Source of the DNA: Camellia lanceoleosa
Taxonomy: Eukaryota; Streptophyta; Magnoliopsida; Ericales; Theaceae
NCBI GenBank assembly: GCA_025200525.1
Contig: CM045762.1
Coordinates: 22,231,374-22,295,373, forward strand
DNA length: 64,000 nt
Direction of reading: 5' to 3'
Positions 1 to 11,133 of the stretch are shown here, one piece after another. How positions within the stretch are numbered: the first letter of the stretch is position 1; every line of letters begins with the position of its first letter. The translations under genes and the position numbers were made by a program. Under the pieces are notes generated by a model. That model ran no database searches and was not told the origin of the DNA. It saw nothing but the letters and a program-made list of their open reading frames with translations.

Positions 1-1199
1 CATTCTTCTCTATATGCATCACATCGAGGTTGTGTCTAATTAGATTGTGCTCCCAATATGGCAGTTCATAGAAGATACTCTTTTTCTTCCAGCTATGGGT
101 GCGATGTCCAGCTTTCTCCTTCTCTACTTGTCTCCTATGCCTCTCTTTAAGGTCATCCCTCTTGTATTGGGTTAAAATACCCTCAGATTCTAATTGTAGC
201 AGCATCTCAGTTCCAGACAACAATTTTGGCTTGAATCTGACTTCCCGACTACCATCAAATGATACTTTATCCTTTCGGAATTTATGGCCACTAGGTAAAA
301 ATCTGCGATGACCCAAGTATGATTGTTTCCTACTATGCTTCAACCAACACGATGTAGTTTCTCTATTGCAACAAGGACATGCATATTCGCCTTTAGTACT
401 CCATCCTGACAAGTTTGCATATGCAAGAAAATCACTAATTGTCCACAAGAAAGTCAGATGCATTTGAAACATTTGATTTGTTGATGCATCAAATGTGGAG
501 ACACCGTCATTCCATAGTTCTTTCAACTCCTCAATCAACGGTTGCATATACACATCAATCTTGTCACGGGTCCTTCGGTAGTCAATAAGCCTGAATAAAA
601 TTAGAAATGGTTGTTTCATGCACATCCATAGCGGCAAGTTGTATGGAATGAGTACAACAGCCAAGTGCTATGAACTATGTTCATCTGAATGGGTTAAAAC
701 CATCAGATGCTAAGCCAAGCCTTACACTTCGGCAATCATTACTAAAGTCAATATTCCGACGATCAAAATCTTTCCATGCAAGGGAGTCTGCAGGATGTCT
801 AAAGACACCGTCATTAGTTCGTTCCTCTGCATGCCATCTCATTAACTTAGCCATCTTGGATGACATAAATAGCCTCTGCAACCTTGGCTTGAAAGGAAAA
901 TACCTCATTTGTTTTGCAGCTATTTGTTTGCCACTGTTGTGAGGACCATTTGAACCACCATCACCATTTGATTTCCATCTTGAACTGTTGCATATGACAC
1001 ATTTATCAAGATTGGCGTCCTCGTTTCGAAACAACATGCAACTGTTGGGACATGCATCCCATGTCTCATATGTGAAGCCCAAATCTGTTGTGACCTTTTG
1101 AGCTTTATAATATGAGTCCGAAAGTTTCACACCCAACGGGAACGCCTCATTCAATAACTCAAGCAACATGTCAACAGACTTGTCTATCCATTGATTAAG
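1..1199 (-). pseudogene. TNP2-like CACTA transposase, central part
   Basis: Minus-strand frames encode the conserved core of plant TNP2 transposases, the enzyme that cuts and moves CACTA elements. Visible landmarks are TWDACPNSCMLFRNEDANLD (a Cys-containing motif), RYFPFKPRLQRL, VVLIPYNLPLWMCMKQ, GEYACPCCN, and NLDVMHIEKN at the window edge. The stretch 681-1199 is open and 1-657 is open in another frame. Between them (about 640-680) lie two stops (TGA, TAG) and two frame changes, so the copy is dead. The gene continues to the left outside the window. Its upstream exon sequence resumes at 5550 on the far side of the inserted LTR. The family call is strong; exon borders are not resolved. Confidence 0.9.
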
Positions 1200-1930
1200 T
1201 GTAGACACCCCATTTTTGATTGCCCTCAAGACTTGGGCACTACTGATGGTTTACTTGTTGGAGAAAGGTGTGCAGAACGCGAGTTCGATTTCTTCGGCAA
1301 GGAGAGAGGCGAATCTCAACTTCACACCCCATTTTGAATCAAATCTATTTTGGATGGTTTTTAGACCTTAAAACCCTCTCTTTCAAAACATTTTTGAAGT
1401 AAAATTCCCACGATGTTCCGACGCTCGCATTTCGGTAAATGATGCGCTTTTCGGTAAACCGAGCAAGGACAAAGTGGAAATGAATGAAAGAGAGATGAAA
1501 TATTTGAAAAATCTTTCAAAACACCTTATTTAGGGGTTTGAAGTTGAAGAGAAGAGGAGAAGAAGGGAGAAAACTAGTTTGGGAGAAGTTCAGGATAAAT
1601 CCGGATGGGAGAAAGACGAGCAGTCATCGCTAAATCAAGCTTATCTACCTATACACTTGGAGTTAAGCTATGAGGCCATAACCATTGGAAATAAGACTTC
1701 CGGGGCTTCATTTTGCACTCAAGAATCTCCCAAAGCCAAGTCCGGGTGGAGGAGATATGATTGGTTGAAGCTGGGCATCATCCCGTTTGGATTGAGTCTG
1801 CGCGGCTTCACCAAAAAGGGCATAACTTTCTGCACGGGAGGAATTTTGATGCAAGGTTTGTGCCATTGGAAAGCTAACCTCCGGGGCTTCAATTTGCATA
1901 CCCACTGGCCATTTTTTGACCTAGGAATCA

Positions 1931-2000
1931 CCTGTCGGCACTCTATTTAGCCGACCGGCACTTTATTTTGGCCGACGACCAATTTTTCTGGCCGGTTTGC
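1931..2000. repeat. 20-bp phased GC-rich near-palindrome array, LTR U3
   Basis: Four 10-bp GC-rich blocks start at 1931, 1951, 1971 and 1991 (CCTGTCGGCA, CCGACCGGCA, GCCGACGACC, GCCGGTTTGC). They are separated by 10-bp AT-rich spacers, giving an exact 20-bp period. The array ends about 260 bp upstream of the TATA box. The related LTR at 44193-48107 has a matching array at the same relative place. Confidence 0.8.
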
Positions 2001-2137
2001 ACCCTTTGCACCCTCCAAGCCTGGTGCATGCCAGCTGTGCCAGCTGGGATGCACAGAACCAGCTCCACGTGCATATATATTGTTATTTTGCACCCTTTGC
2101 ACCACTTTGACCCCTCTTTTGTGCACCCTTTGCTCAT

Positions 2138-2186
2138 GGCTTCTTGAGGAAGCCTTGACCCCTTGTCTTGGCTTCCTCAAGAAGCC
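2138..2186. repeat. 17-bp perfect inverted repeat in LTR U3
   Basis: GGCTTCTTGAGGAAGCC (2138-2154) is followed after a 15-nt loop by its exact reverse complement (2170-2186). It lies about 75 bp upstream of the TATA box. The sister LTR carries different palindromes of related sequence in its U3 (47597-47645). Confidence 0.85.
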
Positions 2187-2260
2187 TACCAGCTGTCTTG
2201 GCTTCTTTGATAAGCCCCTTGCTTTAGCTTCTCTTGTAAGCCTTAAGCCTTCCATTTGTC

Positions 2261-2267
2261 TATAAAA
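2261..2267 (+). promoter_or_regulatory. LTR TATA box
   Basis: TATAAAA in the context GTCTATAAAAGGAGCC is a canonical plant TATA box. It would start transcription around 2290, making 1200-2290 the U3 region. Function is inferred from sequence and position only. Confidence 0.6.
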
Positions 2268-2627
2268 GGAGCCATCCTCCTCCATTGTAAAGGGTTGGAG
2301 TTTTTGAGCAAAAACCAGAGAGTAGACATATATATCTAACATATATATCTACAACCCTCTATATCTATCCTATCCAAGCTTCCAAACACCTTGGTTCTTG
2401 CATCATTTGCTCTACAACACCTAGCACAACACCTCCATCTTCCATTATAGCATTTGGGAGGCCATTTACAGAGGTTAGGAGTTTAGAAACTTGGACCAAG
2501 GGGTGCTGGTTTGCTGCTCTTCAAGGGTAAGCATCCATTTCCCTTAAATTTGCATTTTTTAGTTTCATTGGTTAGCCTTATTTACAAGTATTTTTGGGCT
2601 TCGATGTAAACAGTAAAGAGGCTTGTT

Positions 2628-2661
2628 TTGAGCCCTTCTTCAACATTGAAGAAGGGCTCAA
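2628..2661. repeat. 34-bp near-perfect palindrome (RNA hairpin)
   Basis: The arm TTGAGCCCTTCTTCAA (2628-2643), the dinucleotide CA, then the exact reverse complement of the arm (2646-2661). As RNA it would form a 16-bp hairpin about 340 nt downstream of the predicted start site, within R/U5 of the LTR. I did not find the same hairpin in the LTR at 44193-48107. Confidence 0.85.
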
Positions 2662-4185
2662 CACTGTTGGGGACCTCCATGTATGACTTGCTTCATTACC
2701 CCTCTTTGGTCCCCATTTTTGCATGACTTGTTAGCACATTGAGCTTCTATTTTCCGACCCTGATCAGAACTGAAAAGGGTCTTATTTTGACCCCCTCTCC
2801 ATGTCCCATGAAGGGTCTTTTGCTATTTGATGCATGCTTTGTATACTTCATGTTGTAGCCCTCTTGTGGCCTTAATCTTGCATTGCATTTTAAGCATGTT
2901 TGTATATTGATTTGGGGGTTGTTATCTACTGTGAGTAGTCATATTTTTGGTCCCTCTTTAGTGTTTTCAAAGGGTCTTTTTCAGTTTGGGCTTTGCATCT
3001 TACACTTGCTTTGTAATCCTCCATTTTGCCTTAACATGTATCTAGCATTTAGACCACTATGCTTGCTTGTTTTGGCTTAGCTTTGTGAAGTTTTTATGCT
3101 TGTTTTGACATGATTAAGGACTTTTTTGGGTCATTTGAGTCATCCATGCTTTGCTTTGTATAGCTACCATGCAACCTCTCTTGTATACCTTATGAGCCTT
3201 GAGTGTTGACTCCTCTAGCATGCTTTACTTGCACTATTTCGGTGATTTGGAGTCACTTATAATGTCATTTCAGTCCTCATAGTATGCTTGAATGCTCATA
3301 TTTGATGCTCCTTTAATGCTTTATAAGGTTGTTGTCATATGCTCCATATTTGGCCCTTTGTGCATGCTTCCATGCTTAGACCTTTTAGATGCCATCTAAG
3401 TGGTTTTGGGGGTTTGTTTTAACATGCTTCAGGACTGATTTGGTTGTTCTTGGCCTGTTGAGGCTTAATTTGTATAGCCATGGTTTAAGCCCCTTGGCTT
3501 GCTTTGAGTTTTGGACATCGTCACATGCTTGGCTTGTCTTGTTTACTTGGTTTTGCACCTTCTATAACATGATTTCAGAGCTTTCTAAGCATGCCATGTA
3601 TCCATGATTATCCTCTTTTAAGTGTGCTTAAAAGTTGCTCTTTGGTGCCTAAGTGTTGGACCTTGTGTGCATGCATGTTTGTATGTGTTTTGGCCCTCAT
3701 TTCCATGACATTTGGCCACTGTTTTGGGCCTAGTATAGAGCTGCCCAAATTAGTTTGAATCCATGTTTAAAATGTTGCTCAAAGGTTGTTTCCTTATTCC
3801 ATGCCTTGCATGTTTGTTAGCTTAGGTTGTGTGCCTAGTACGTATTGCATGTTTGCATACTTGCCTCCATGCTCATGTTGCATGCTTAGCTTGCATGCTT
3901 AGGTTGCATGTGCATTGTTGTGCATTGCCTCACCTCTTGATCAACCATGATTGAGGTTGGGTCCCTTGTATGTTTTGTGTGCATTGCATTTGACATTGAA
4001 ATGCAAATTTGGCCTCTTAGGCCATCATGCGTCGAAATGCGCCATTGATGGCTTGGGGGTCAAGGGCCATGCTCCCTTGAGTCCATTGCATGATAGGGAG
4101 TGTGTCCATGCATACATTGCCTTGAAATTCCATGCCATACACTGTCTGTCCTTGTTGCTGTCAAAACTATCTTCTGAGGAGTTTT

Positions 4186-4291
4186 GCCGATCGGCGATAT
4201 AGAGTGCCGACGGTCATTGATGGACACCGATAGCTTTATCTCCAAACCGATGGACATTGTACACGGCGGTGGACATTCTATTCGGCCGATG
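4186..4291. repeat. 20-bp phased GCCGAT-type motif array, distal LTR
   Basis: GCCGATCGGC starts at 4186. Related motifs follow at 4206 (GCCGAC), 4226 (ACCGAT), 4246 (ACCGAT), about 4266 (GCGGTG) and 4285 (GCCGAT): six positions at 19-20 bp steps. The sister LTR has an equivalent array at 45505-45607. This array lies in the part of the LTR downstream of the TATA box. Confidence 0.75.
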
Positions 4292-5549
4292 ATGATCCTC
4301 GGTGTCAGGAGCATGTCCCGAGACTTTAGCAATTTTTGAAAGGGCAGATGAAAACAGGCGCAATGCTATGGCAACTAAGTTTCGGCAAGTCGGATTCGAG
4401 CATACATCATTCACAGATCCGTATTGCGAGGCGGCCTTTTCTATTTTGCATTTATTTGTTAAATAATTAGAAATTTTGTAATAATTAATTTATTTATTAT
4501 TCGGATTGTAATATTTATTCGGTTCCTCTGTGTGAGGGCATATTTGTAATAAGTGTGGGTGAGTGTGTGTATGTCTTCCAACCCCCATTTCTTTCTTCCC
4601 TTTTATTTACCTGCTTATGATGGTAGATTAGGGCATATTTAAAATTAGCATACCTTATGCAATGCATGCGTGCATCCATGCATTTGTTGACATGCATCGG
4701 GCTCGGTACATCATACAAACTGCATTGTATTTCAAATCTAACTTGAATACGTGTTACTCGTGCATTTCACATGCCATGTTTAGGATAGCCGAGCCTGTCT
4801 AATTGCACTCTGTATGCGTTGCATTAGTCATCTTAACATGAGCTAAGTCATGCATATTTTGCTAACTAGTTTATTGTTTTGGCACGGAGTACAATGTAAG
4901 TATTTATGCGTTACCATCTCGCATACGTGTGAATGTTAACATGACAATATGCTTGCCATGCGGCTAAGTGCTTATATGAAATAAACTGTTTGAATGCCTG
5001 TGGGTGGAGGTTGGATTGCTTGAGTTGGAATAACTCATTGAAATCCGTATTTTAGCCTACTTGCGAGTAGCAATTTCAAACTGTTTTCCAAACAAACGGA
5101 TATGCAATGCTTGATTCCAAATTAGGCAATCTAGTCTATACTTGTTTCTTTGTCTTTATAACATAGTAATTCTAGGCTAATAACCGGAATAAGAACATGT
5201 AAGGTTTTCAAGACAAGATATCACGGTTAGTAGAGGCCGGTCTTCGGACCGGGCGAGAGGGGGTGCTCATAGCTGACCTTCCCCAATCGTACCCAAGTTC
5301 CCGAGCCGAGGCAACTTTGGTGATGACGGACACGTGGCCTTTGGCACCGAGTCAGGGTTTCCTAAATTCCCCCAAAATAAAATATTTAGGTGGCGACTCT
5401 GTATCTGGCAAAGCAGTCCATGTTTGGCACTTCTTTTCAAAATCTGTTTTTCTCAAAACGATTTGCTAGAGTTGGACTCTTTGGTTCAGATTAAGAACCG
5501 TGACAAAGGGAGTCCGAACTGTAGCGAGGTCCCCCGCGGGCTTGTTACA

Positions 5550-6078
5550 TTAAGCACCTTCAAATGTAGAAGCCAAACAATGAATGACAAAGATGTGAAC
5601 TTCTGACAACCCGGATACAATTCACTTTGTGCATCTTGAAGAAGTTTGAAATAGTTTGCAGTCTCTGCATTTGGACCGAGCTGGGGTTCAGATGCACGGG
5701 ATCGATGCTCGTGCTTCATTACCGTCAACACTTGTACCGCATATGGATTTCCCACAGCCCTTGTATCATTCCAACCATATAAATGCGCCAATGTCTAAAT
5801 TAGCCAATGTTTCATTCCCTCGATTAGCATGCAGAGATACGTAAGATTCCCCATGATTAATCCAATGTTTGTACTTTTTAAAAAAAACCATTCAAAATCA
5901 GATGCTTCCGTACACCCTCTCGCACAAGATGGTATCGATTCTCACATTTTCTACACGAACAACTAATCATCGAACCTTCAACCCTATTGGTGTAGGCAAA
6001 CACAAGGAATTGATCAATCCCATTAATGTATTCCCTCGACATCCTATTTGGCAAATCAATCCAACTCTTATCCGTCAT
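5550..6078 (-). pseudogene. TNP2-like CACTA transposase, 5' part with transposase-associated domain
   Basis: The minus-strand ATG at 6078 opens a stretch starting MTDKSWIDLPNRMSREYING with a Cys motif (SCSCRKCENR) and HLILNGF. This is the pattern of the transposase-associated domain at the N-terminus of plant CACTA transposases. Further down, 5548-5635 encodes SELYPGCQKFTSLSF and LLHLKVLN, the known lead-in to the TNP2 core. Intervening frames shift, so the reading is broken. The reading frame stops at the LTR boundary at 5549 and its continuation lies at 1199 and below, so this and the fragment at 1-1199 are two halves of one gene. Confidence 0.85.
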
Positions 6079-7310
6079 CTGTACTTCCCTTATATGTGTT
6101 TCCCACTGTTAATTTGCTTCAGGCAAACTTACTGGGAGATATACATCTCACATACAAAACAAATATGCCCTAGAAAAAAATATAATTACAACAAATGTAA
6201 GAGTCATAATGAGATGTAAGGGTAAAAATATAATTACAAGACATAATATCACATATTAATTTATCACCGCATTATTGCAATAAGTTGATTGAGCTAAAAC
6301 TATATCCAGACTTTGATCTGGTCATGATAAGACAAGATGCAAACAGATAAAATACAAAACAATGCCCTTTGCTAAAATCATAACTTTTAGGCTTTACCCA
6401 CATTGTTCCTCTCACAGGTGGACCCCACATGAGAAAGGAGGTGGAATGGATGCACCATAACGGTTGTGGATTTAGCAATCTCCTAAACACTACTAAAGAA
6501 GTGCATCATTCTCATGGCACCTTCTTGGCCGCACAAAGATTAATATATAACAAATATGATGGAAACAAATATGACTGGCACTTCGTCTTTAGATATGTTT
6601 AGATCGCTCACTTCATTTTAATTTTCGTATCTTCTCCATGTTCTTTTTCTTTCCTTTTACAAATCCAAGAACCAAACAAAACACAAAATAAATATTTTAT
6701 GGGGAAATTACACAAATAACCCATGGTTTTGTCTAATCACAAATTAAACTTTTAATTTTTAATTTTTCTCAACTAAAACCCTGCACTTTATAAACTATAT
6801 CTATGTCGACACTCTGTCCATTTCTGTCTAGGTGTCTAATAGAGCAAAAAATGCATAGGACACATGGCACGCCTCCCCTATTCCCTGGCATAATTTTTAT
6901 TCAAATATATATATGATGTGATACCATTTACAACAGAGGAAGCAAACTAAAGGCCAAAAGTATACCACTTAATTAAAAATAAACTACTAGTTATTAATTC
7001 AATTTGGAAATATTAAAAAGAAGATATGGACCAATAATAATAATAAATTCACCAAACTAATTTTTATTATGAGAGTTTGGCACATCTTTTAGACATAATT
7101 GTGCTAAACTTTGACCTTTAAAATTATATATACATATATATATATATATATATAGGGACTTCAAAAAGAGGGATGTATAATAAATCTAACTAACCATGAT
7201 TGAAAAAAATTACAAAGATACCAGCCTGTGTCAATGTGTGTGGCCTTTCAATTTCACTTTCACTTTCATCATTTTTCCCATATGGTCTGTTCAATCAAAG
7301 GCATCCCCCT
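6079..7310. other. CACTA 5' non-coding region, AT-rich
   Basis: No coding sequence is recognised. It lies between the transposase start and the nested LTR at 7311, and is probably the promoter/5' region of the CACTA element. A TA-rich microsatellite (TATATATATA runs) lies at about 7128-7154. Confidence 0.5.
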
Positions 7311-7969
7311 TGTCACGCCCCAAACCTGCCCCTAAAAGTTTGGGCATGACCTTTTTAAAAACAGACAAGTAACCTAATATGCATAGCATTTGGGGCCTTG
7401 ACGGAAGCACCAAAATTTAAACATAAATTACAAACTCTATTGAGCTACCTCTAATATGCCAGGATCACATGCATCACATACATTATATCAACCAGTCACA
7501 AGCCAAAATTATATCTTGAGCATCAGTCATATATATATTTACATATACAGCCCTAGCCCTATGATCGGGCATAAACAAAAATCATGTACATACAACTCAC
7601 ATCAAATTACAAGACAACATTTTAACAAAGTTGCTCCAAATAGGTAATCTCGCCTAGTGCTTGAATTCATAATGGTTGACAAAAGGAAACAGACGTCCTA
7701 GGTTAGGACTGACCTCCTGGTTGGTTACCTACAGAAACAAACATACAGAGGGTGAGCCAAGCTCAGTGAATAGTAATACTTAAATGAAAGAATGCATAAC
7801 TTGTATCATAGTAAACGAAAACATATAGAGTCGTAGCTTGTTAACACTTATTGAACTTCAAAACATATACTTATCAAACTTTAAAACATATACATAAGCA
7901 TGCAATGCAAAGTCTACATAGTTAGTGTGAGTCTGTGTTACCTCGCAATGGACTTAGGCTCTATCTTGA

Positions 7970-8760
7970 AACATATTAGCTTGACCATCTTAAAACATAT
8001 AACTTGAACATCTTAAACATATCAACTTGAACATCTTGAACATATTAGCTTGAACATCTTGAAACATATCAACTTGAACCTCCCGAAACATATTAGCTTG
8101 AACATAACATTTTGGCTTAAAGCCCTTGAAAGTTGGCACAAAGCCCTTGAAAGTTGGCATAAAGCCCTTGCATACTTGAAGGTTGGCATCAAGCCCTTGA
8201 AAGTTGGCATAAAGCCATTGCATACTTGAAGGTTGGCATCAAGCCCTTGAAAGTTGGCATAAAGCCCTTGTAACTGGCACGAGGCCCTTGAAAATGGCAT
8301 AAAGCCCTTGTAAATGGCACGAGGCCCTTGAAAATGGCATAAAGCCCTTGTAAATGGCACGAGGCCCTTGAAAATGACATAAAGCCCTTGTAAATGTATT
8401 GGTATTATAGCATACTTAAACTTGTAACATATACTCGAAACATACCTGAAACATCCTTAAACTTGTAATATATTTGAAACCATACTTGAACTTGTAATTT
8501 ACCTGAAACCATACTTGAAATATACTTGAGACCATACTTAAACCATACTTGAAATATACTTGAATTTACCACATACGTGAACTTGTAACATGCGTATACT
8601 TGTAACATATTTGGACTTGTAACATACATAGACTTACAACATACATGGACTCGTAGCATACTTGAAGTTGTCACATATATAAACTTGTAACATTCTCGAC
8701 TTAACAGACTTGAACTTAGAACATACGTAAACTTGTAAACATTCATTAAATCATAACGTA
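7970..8760. repeat. Degenerate tandem repeats inside solo LTR
   Basis: From about 7970 come short units of the type ACTTGAACATCTTGAAACAT. From 8111 to 8400 there are AAAGCCCTTGAAAGTTGGCA-type units, which become a regular 40-bp repeat (GAGGCCCTTG at 8281, 8321 and 8361). From 8400 to 8760 ACTTGAACTTGTAAC-like units follow. The sister LTR has a shorter equivalent at 18404-18560. Open frames seen here on the minus strand are by-products of the repeats. Confidence 0.8.
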
Positions 8761-9383
8761 ACATATCAGAAAACAGAGCCTTTCTTGTCATATTATATCA
8801 TTATTGTAAAATAGAATAATTCATATTCTTATGTGGTTGCATTCATGTGTAACACAACAAAATAACTTCATATTCATATGAATTCACATAGTTTTCCAAT
8901 TATTCTGATTCTTCGAAGATGAACATCAGTTCCACTTATCCTTTAAGAAATCACATAATATGCTTATAAATAACAAAGGGTTAATATTTGTCATTAACAG
9001 AACAAAGGATTCCAAAATCATACCGACGTACGCGAATCTTTCAGCATTCATGTCAGTTCATATTGATTTCCCAATGTCATAAATGTGCGTAAAACACTTA
9101 CAGAGAATAGAGCATTAGTAACAATAATTCTCAACAATAGATAAAATATACATTTTTGTACTACTACTCACAGTGCTACAACGGCATGCTTGTCCCTCCT
9201 GGAGTGTACCCTGTACACAATCAATGCACATTAGTTCCTTTTTCTTCCTTAAATCATTTCTGGGTCTTTACCCTTTGCATGTATTTTGAACCACTTTAAA
9301 ATCATCAGAAAAATATTCTGAAAATACCAGAGAGACAAGCACGCAAAACTGAACAAACACATTTTTTCCTGAAAATGAGTCCC

Positions 9384-9514
9384 CCGCTCGAGCGCCACTT
9401 TGGCCTTCGGCCGAGCGGATCACAAAACTTCTTTGGGAGGTGGTTTTTCCGCTCGGCGAATGGCTTCTTGAGGTGGTTTTCCTCGCTCGAGCGGCCTTCC
9501 TGCCGCTCGAGCGG
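9384..9514. repeat. CCGCTCGAGCGG palindrome cluster
   Basis: Palindrome or near-palindrome copies are centred at about 9389, 9412, 9454, 9488 and 9508, the last being a perfect CCGCTCGAGCGG (9503-9514). The spacings are about 23, 42, 34 and 20 bp. The sister LTR has CCGCACGTGCGG in the corresponding cluster at 17732-17919. Confidence 0.8.
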
Positions 9515-10739
9515 ACCAAGCAAATTCTGTTTTGGGCCAGCTCAATTTCAACTCAAAATTAAGCATCATCACCTCATTTCTCATGCAATCCAAGATGAAC
9601 TTAAGGCGATATTTGAACCCAACTTCACTATAACATAATTTATCATTGGAATAACACAAGGTAACATGATTAAAAGCTTGGTCAAGTCACCATTCTTCCA
9701 CATTTCACCATAGTATGAACTAGAACTTGAGTATCATGAAATACACATGAGTAGAAGCTTATTCAAGCTACATACCTTCTAAATTCCATCTTTAATTCAA
9801 GTTCCTCATGTTTATTAAAACATTACACATTACTTAAATACATTTTCATGGGTTTAACATGAGAAACAAAGATTGAGGTATAAAGTTCATGCCAAAGCAA
9901 ATAATTGATGATGATCCCCTTTAATCAAACATAATTTATGAACAATTCTTCATTACAACCCTAAATCATCAAACATAAGTCATAACAAACCCTTCTCCCC
10001 AATTGAAAGGAGAATTCTCTTGTACAACCAATTAAACATACTTGACCTTTAAAAATTACAATATTTATAACATAGTTCATTCGCAAATTTTAAACATACT
10101 TTCCAGACATTTCCAAATTCCAATTAAACTTGTACATATACAATTCAATATCTCAATTTCATTAATCTACCTTCAATTTGGGCCAAAACATTGGTTATCA
10201 TCATTAATCAACTTAGGGTTTCTAAGAAATCTAGTAATTTCAAATAAAATTCAAACTTATTAATCCATCACTTTTCATTCCAATATTCCCATTGATTATA
10301 CACTTAGAATTCATAATCCATCATCTTAACTCATCAATTCAACTCTCAACATCCCATACCCTAAAACCCCCAATTCTCATACCATACTCTACATGCTCAC
10401 AAATGGAAATTTGTACATATATACAATGAAAATACCACAAATCTAGCTAGTGATGTAGGTATTGAAGACAATTAGAACCCCTACCTCAAGAATCAAGTAA
10501 AAGGGCGCAACTTTGGTGAGGATTCTTCACAAATCCAAGTTCCAATCGGTTGAAAATATTAATCTTCTCTTGTTCTCCATCCTTGATGCAAGAATCATGG
10601 TGGATTGTTAATAAAAGTAGAGGAAATCAAGGTTTTGGGGCTAGGGTTTCGGACCTAGGCAAGAGGAAAGAAGAGGGGAAAAAGAAAATGGAAGAAATGA
10701 ACTCAAAATCCCGTTTTTAAGCTGCTGTACCTGCTATTC

Positions 10740-10771
10740 CCGCTCGAGCGTCCCTATCCCCGCTCGAGCGG
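10740..10771. repeat. Second CCGCTCGAGCGG pair
   Basis: CCGCTCGAGCGT (10740-10751) and CCGCTCGAGCGG (10760-10771) lie exactly 20 bp apart near the 3' end of the same LTR. Confidence 0.85.
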
Positions 10772-11133
10772 ACCTGTTCCCAGTACAGACTTCAAAACTT
10801 CGAATAGGTATAACTCTCCCACCCGGACTCTGTTTTAGGTCGTTCTTGTGTCCAAATTGAAGCCCCGGAAATAATCTTTCCAATGGTTCTAACCTCACAT
10901 CCAAATTCAAAGTGTGGAAAAAGAAAAGGGCAAAAGAGTGGCGGCTGATCGTAAAATAACTATCCAAATTAAATTCTTTGGTCCAATCTTACATTACCAT
11001 CTTATTACCATCTCAACCAAAATCCCAAAATAAAATAAAAACATTCTCAATTCCAATAGATATAGGTGAATTAAACACATTAACCCTTAATTAAATGAGG
11101 ATGACTTTCTATACGCATTTTGGGGTCATTACA

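Larger units (their letters stand above)
1200..5549 (+). mobile_element. Solo LTR of an Ogre-like Tat-lineage Ty3/gypsy retrotransposon
   Basis: The segment starts TGTAGACACCCCATTTTTGA and ends CTTGTTACA. It is flanked by the perfect 5-bp duplication TTAAG (1195-1199 and 5550-5554), the mark of an LTR retrotransposon insertion. No primer site, gag or pol lies between, so it is a solo LTR left by LTR-LTR recombination. Its start and its 3' third match the minus-strand LTR at 44193-48107 and the LTR end at 55800-56457, which adjoin real PPT and PBS sequences. At 4350 bp it is very long; such LTRs are known in the Ogre group. It splits the CACTA transposase gene at a Leu-Asn codon pair. A TATA box lies at 2261. 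Confidence 0.9.
7311..11133 (+). mobile_element. Solo LTR, long-LTR family beginning TGTCACGCCCC
   Basis: Begins TGTCACGCCCCAAACCTGCC and ends GGGGTCATTACA, i.e. TG...CA. The flanks are CCCCT (7306-7310) and CCCCC (11134-11138), an imperfect 5-bp duplication. The start, and a block near 7700-7770, match the minus-strand solo LTR at 16791-19206, which has a perfect duplication, so both are copies of one family. No gag, pol, primer site or polypurine tract is seen. The family is probably a Ty3/gypsy chromovirus (Tekay/Del-like), but no coding domain is present to prove it. At 3823 bp it is much longer than the sister copy, partly through internal simple repeats. Confidence 0.75.

Noticed and set aside
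670..942. 90-codon plus-strand frame
   Set aside because: Lies opposite the TNP2 transposase reading on the minus strand and has no motif of its own.
8022..8791. Minus-strand frames of 63-128 codons
   Set aside because: Products of the simple AAGCCCTTG and ACTTGAAC repeats inside the solo LTR.
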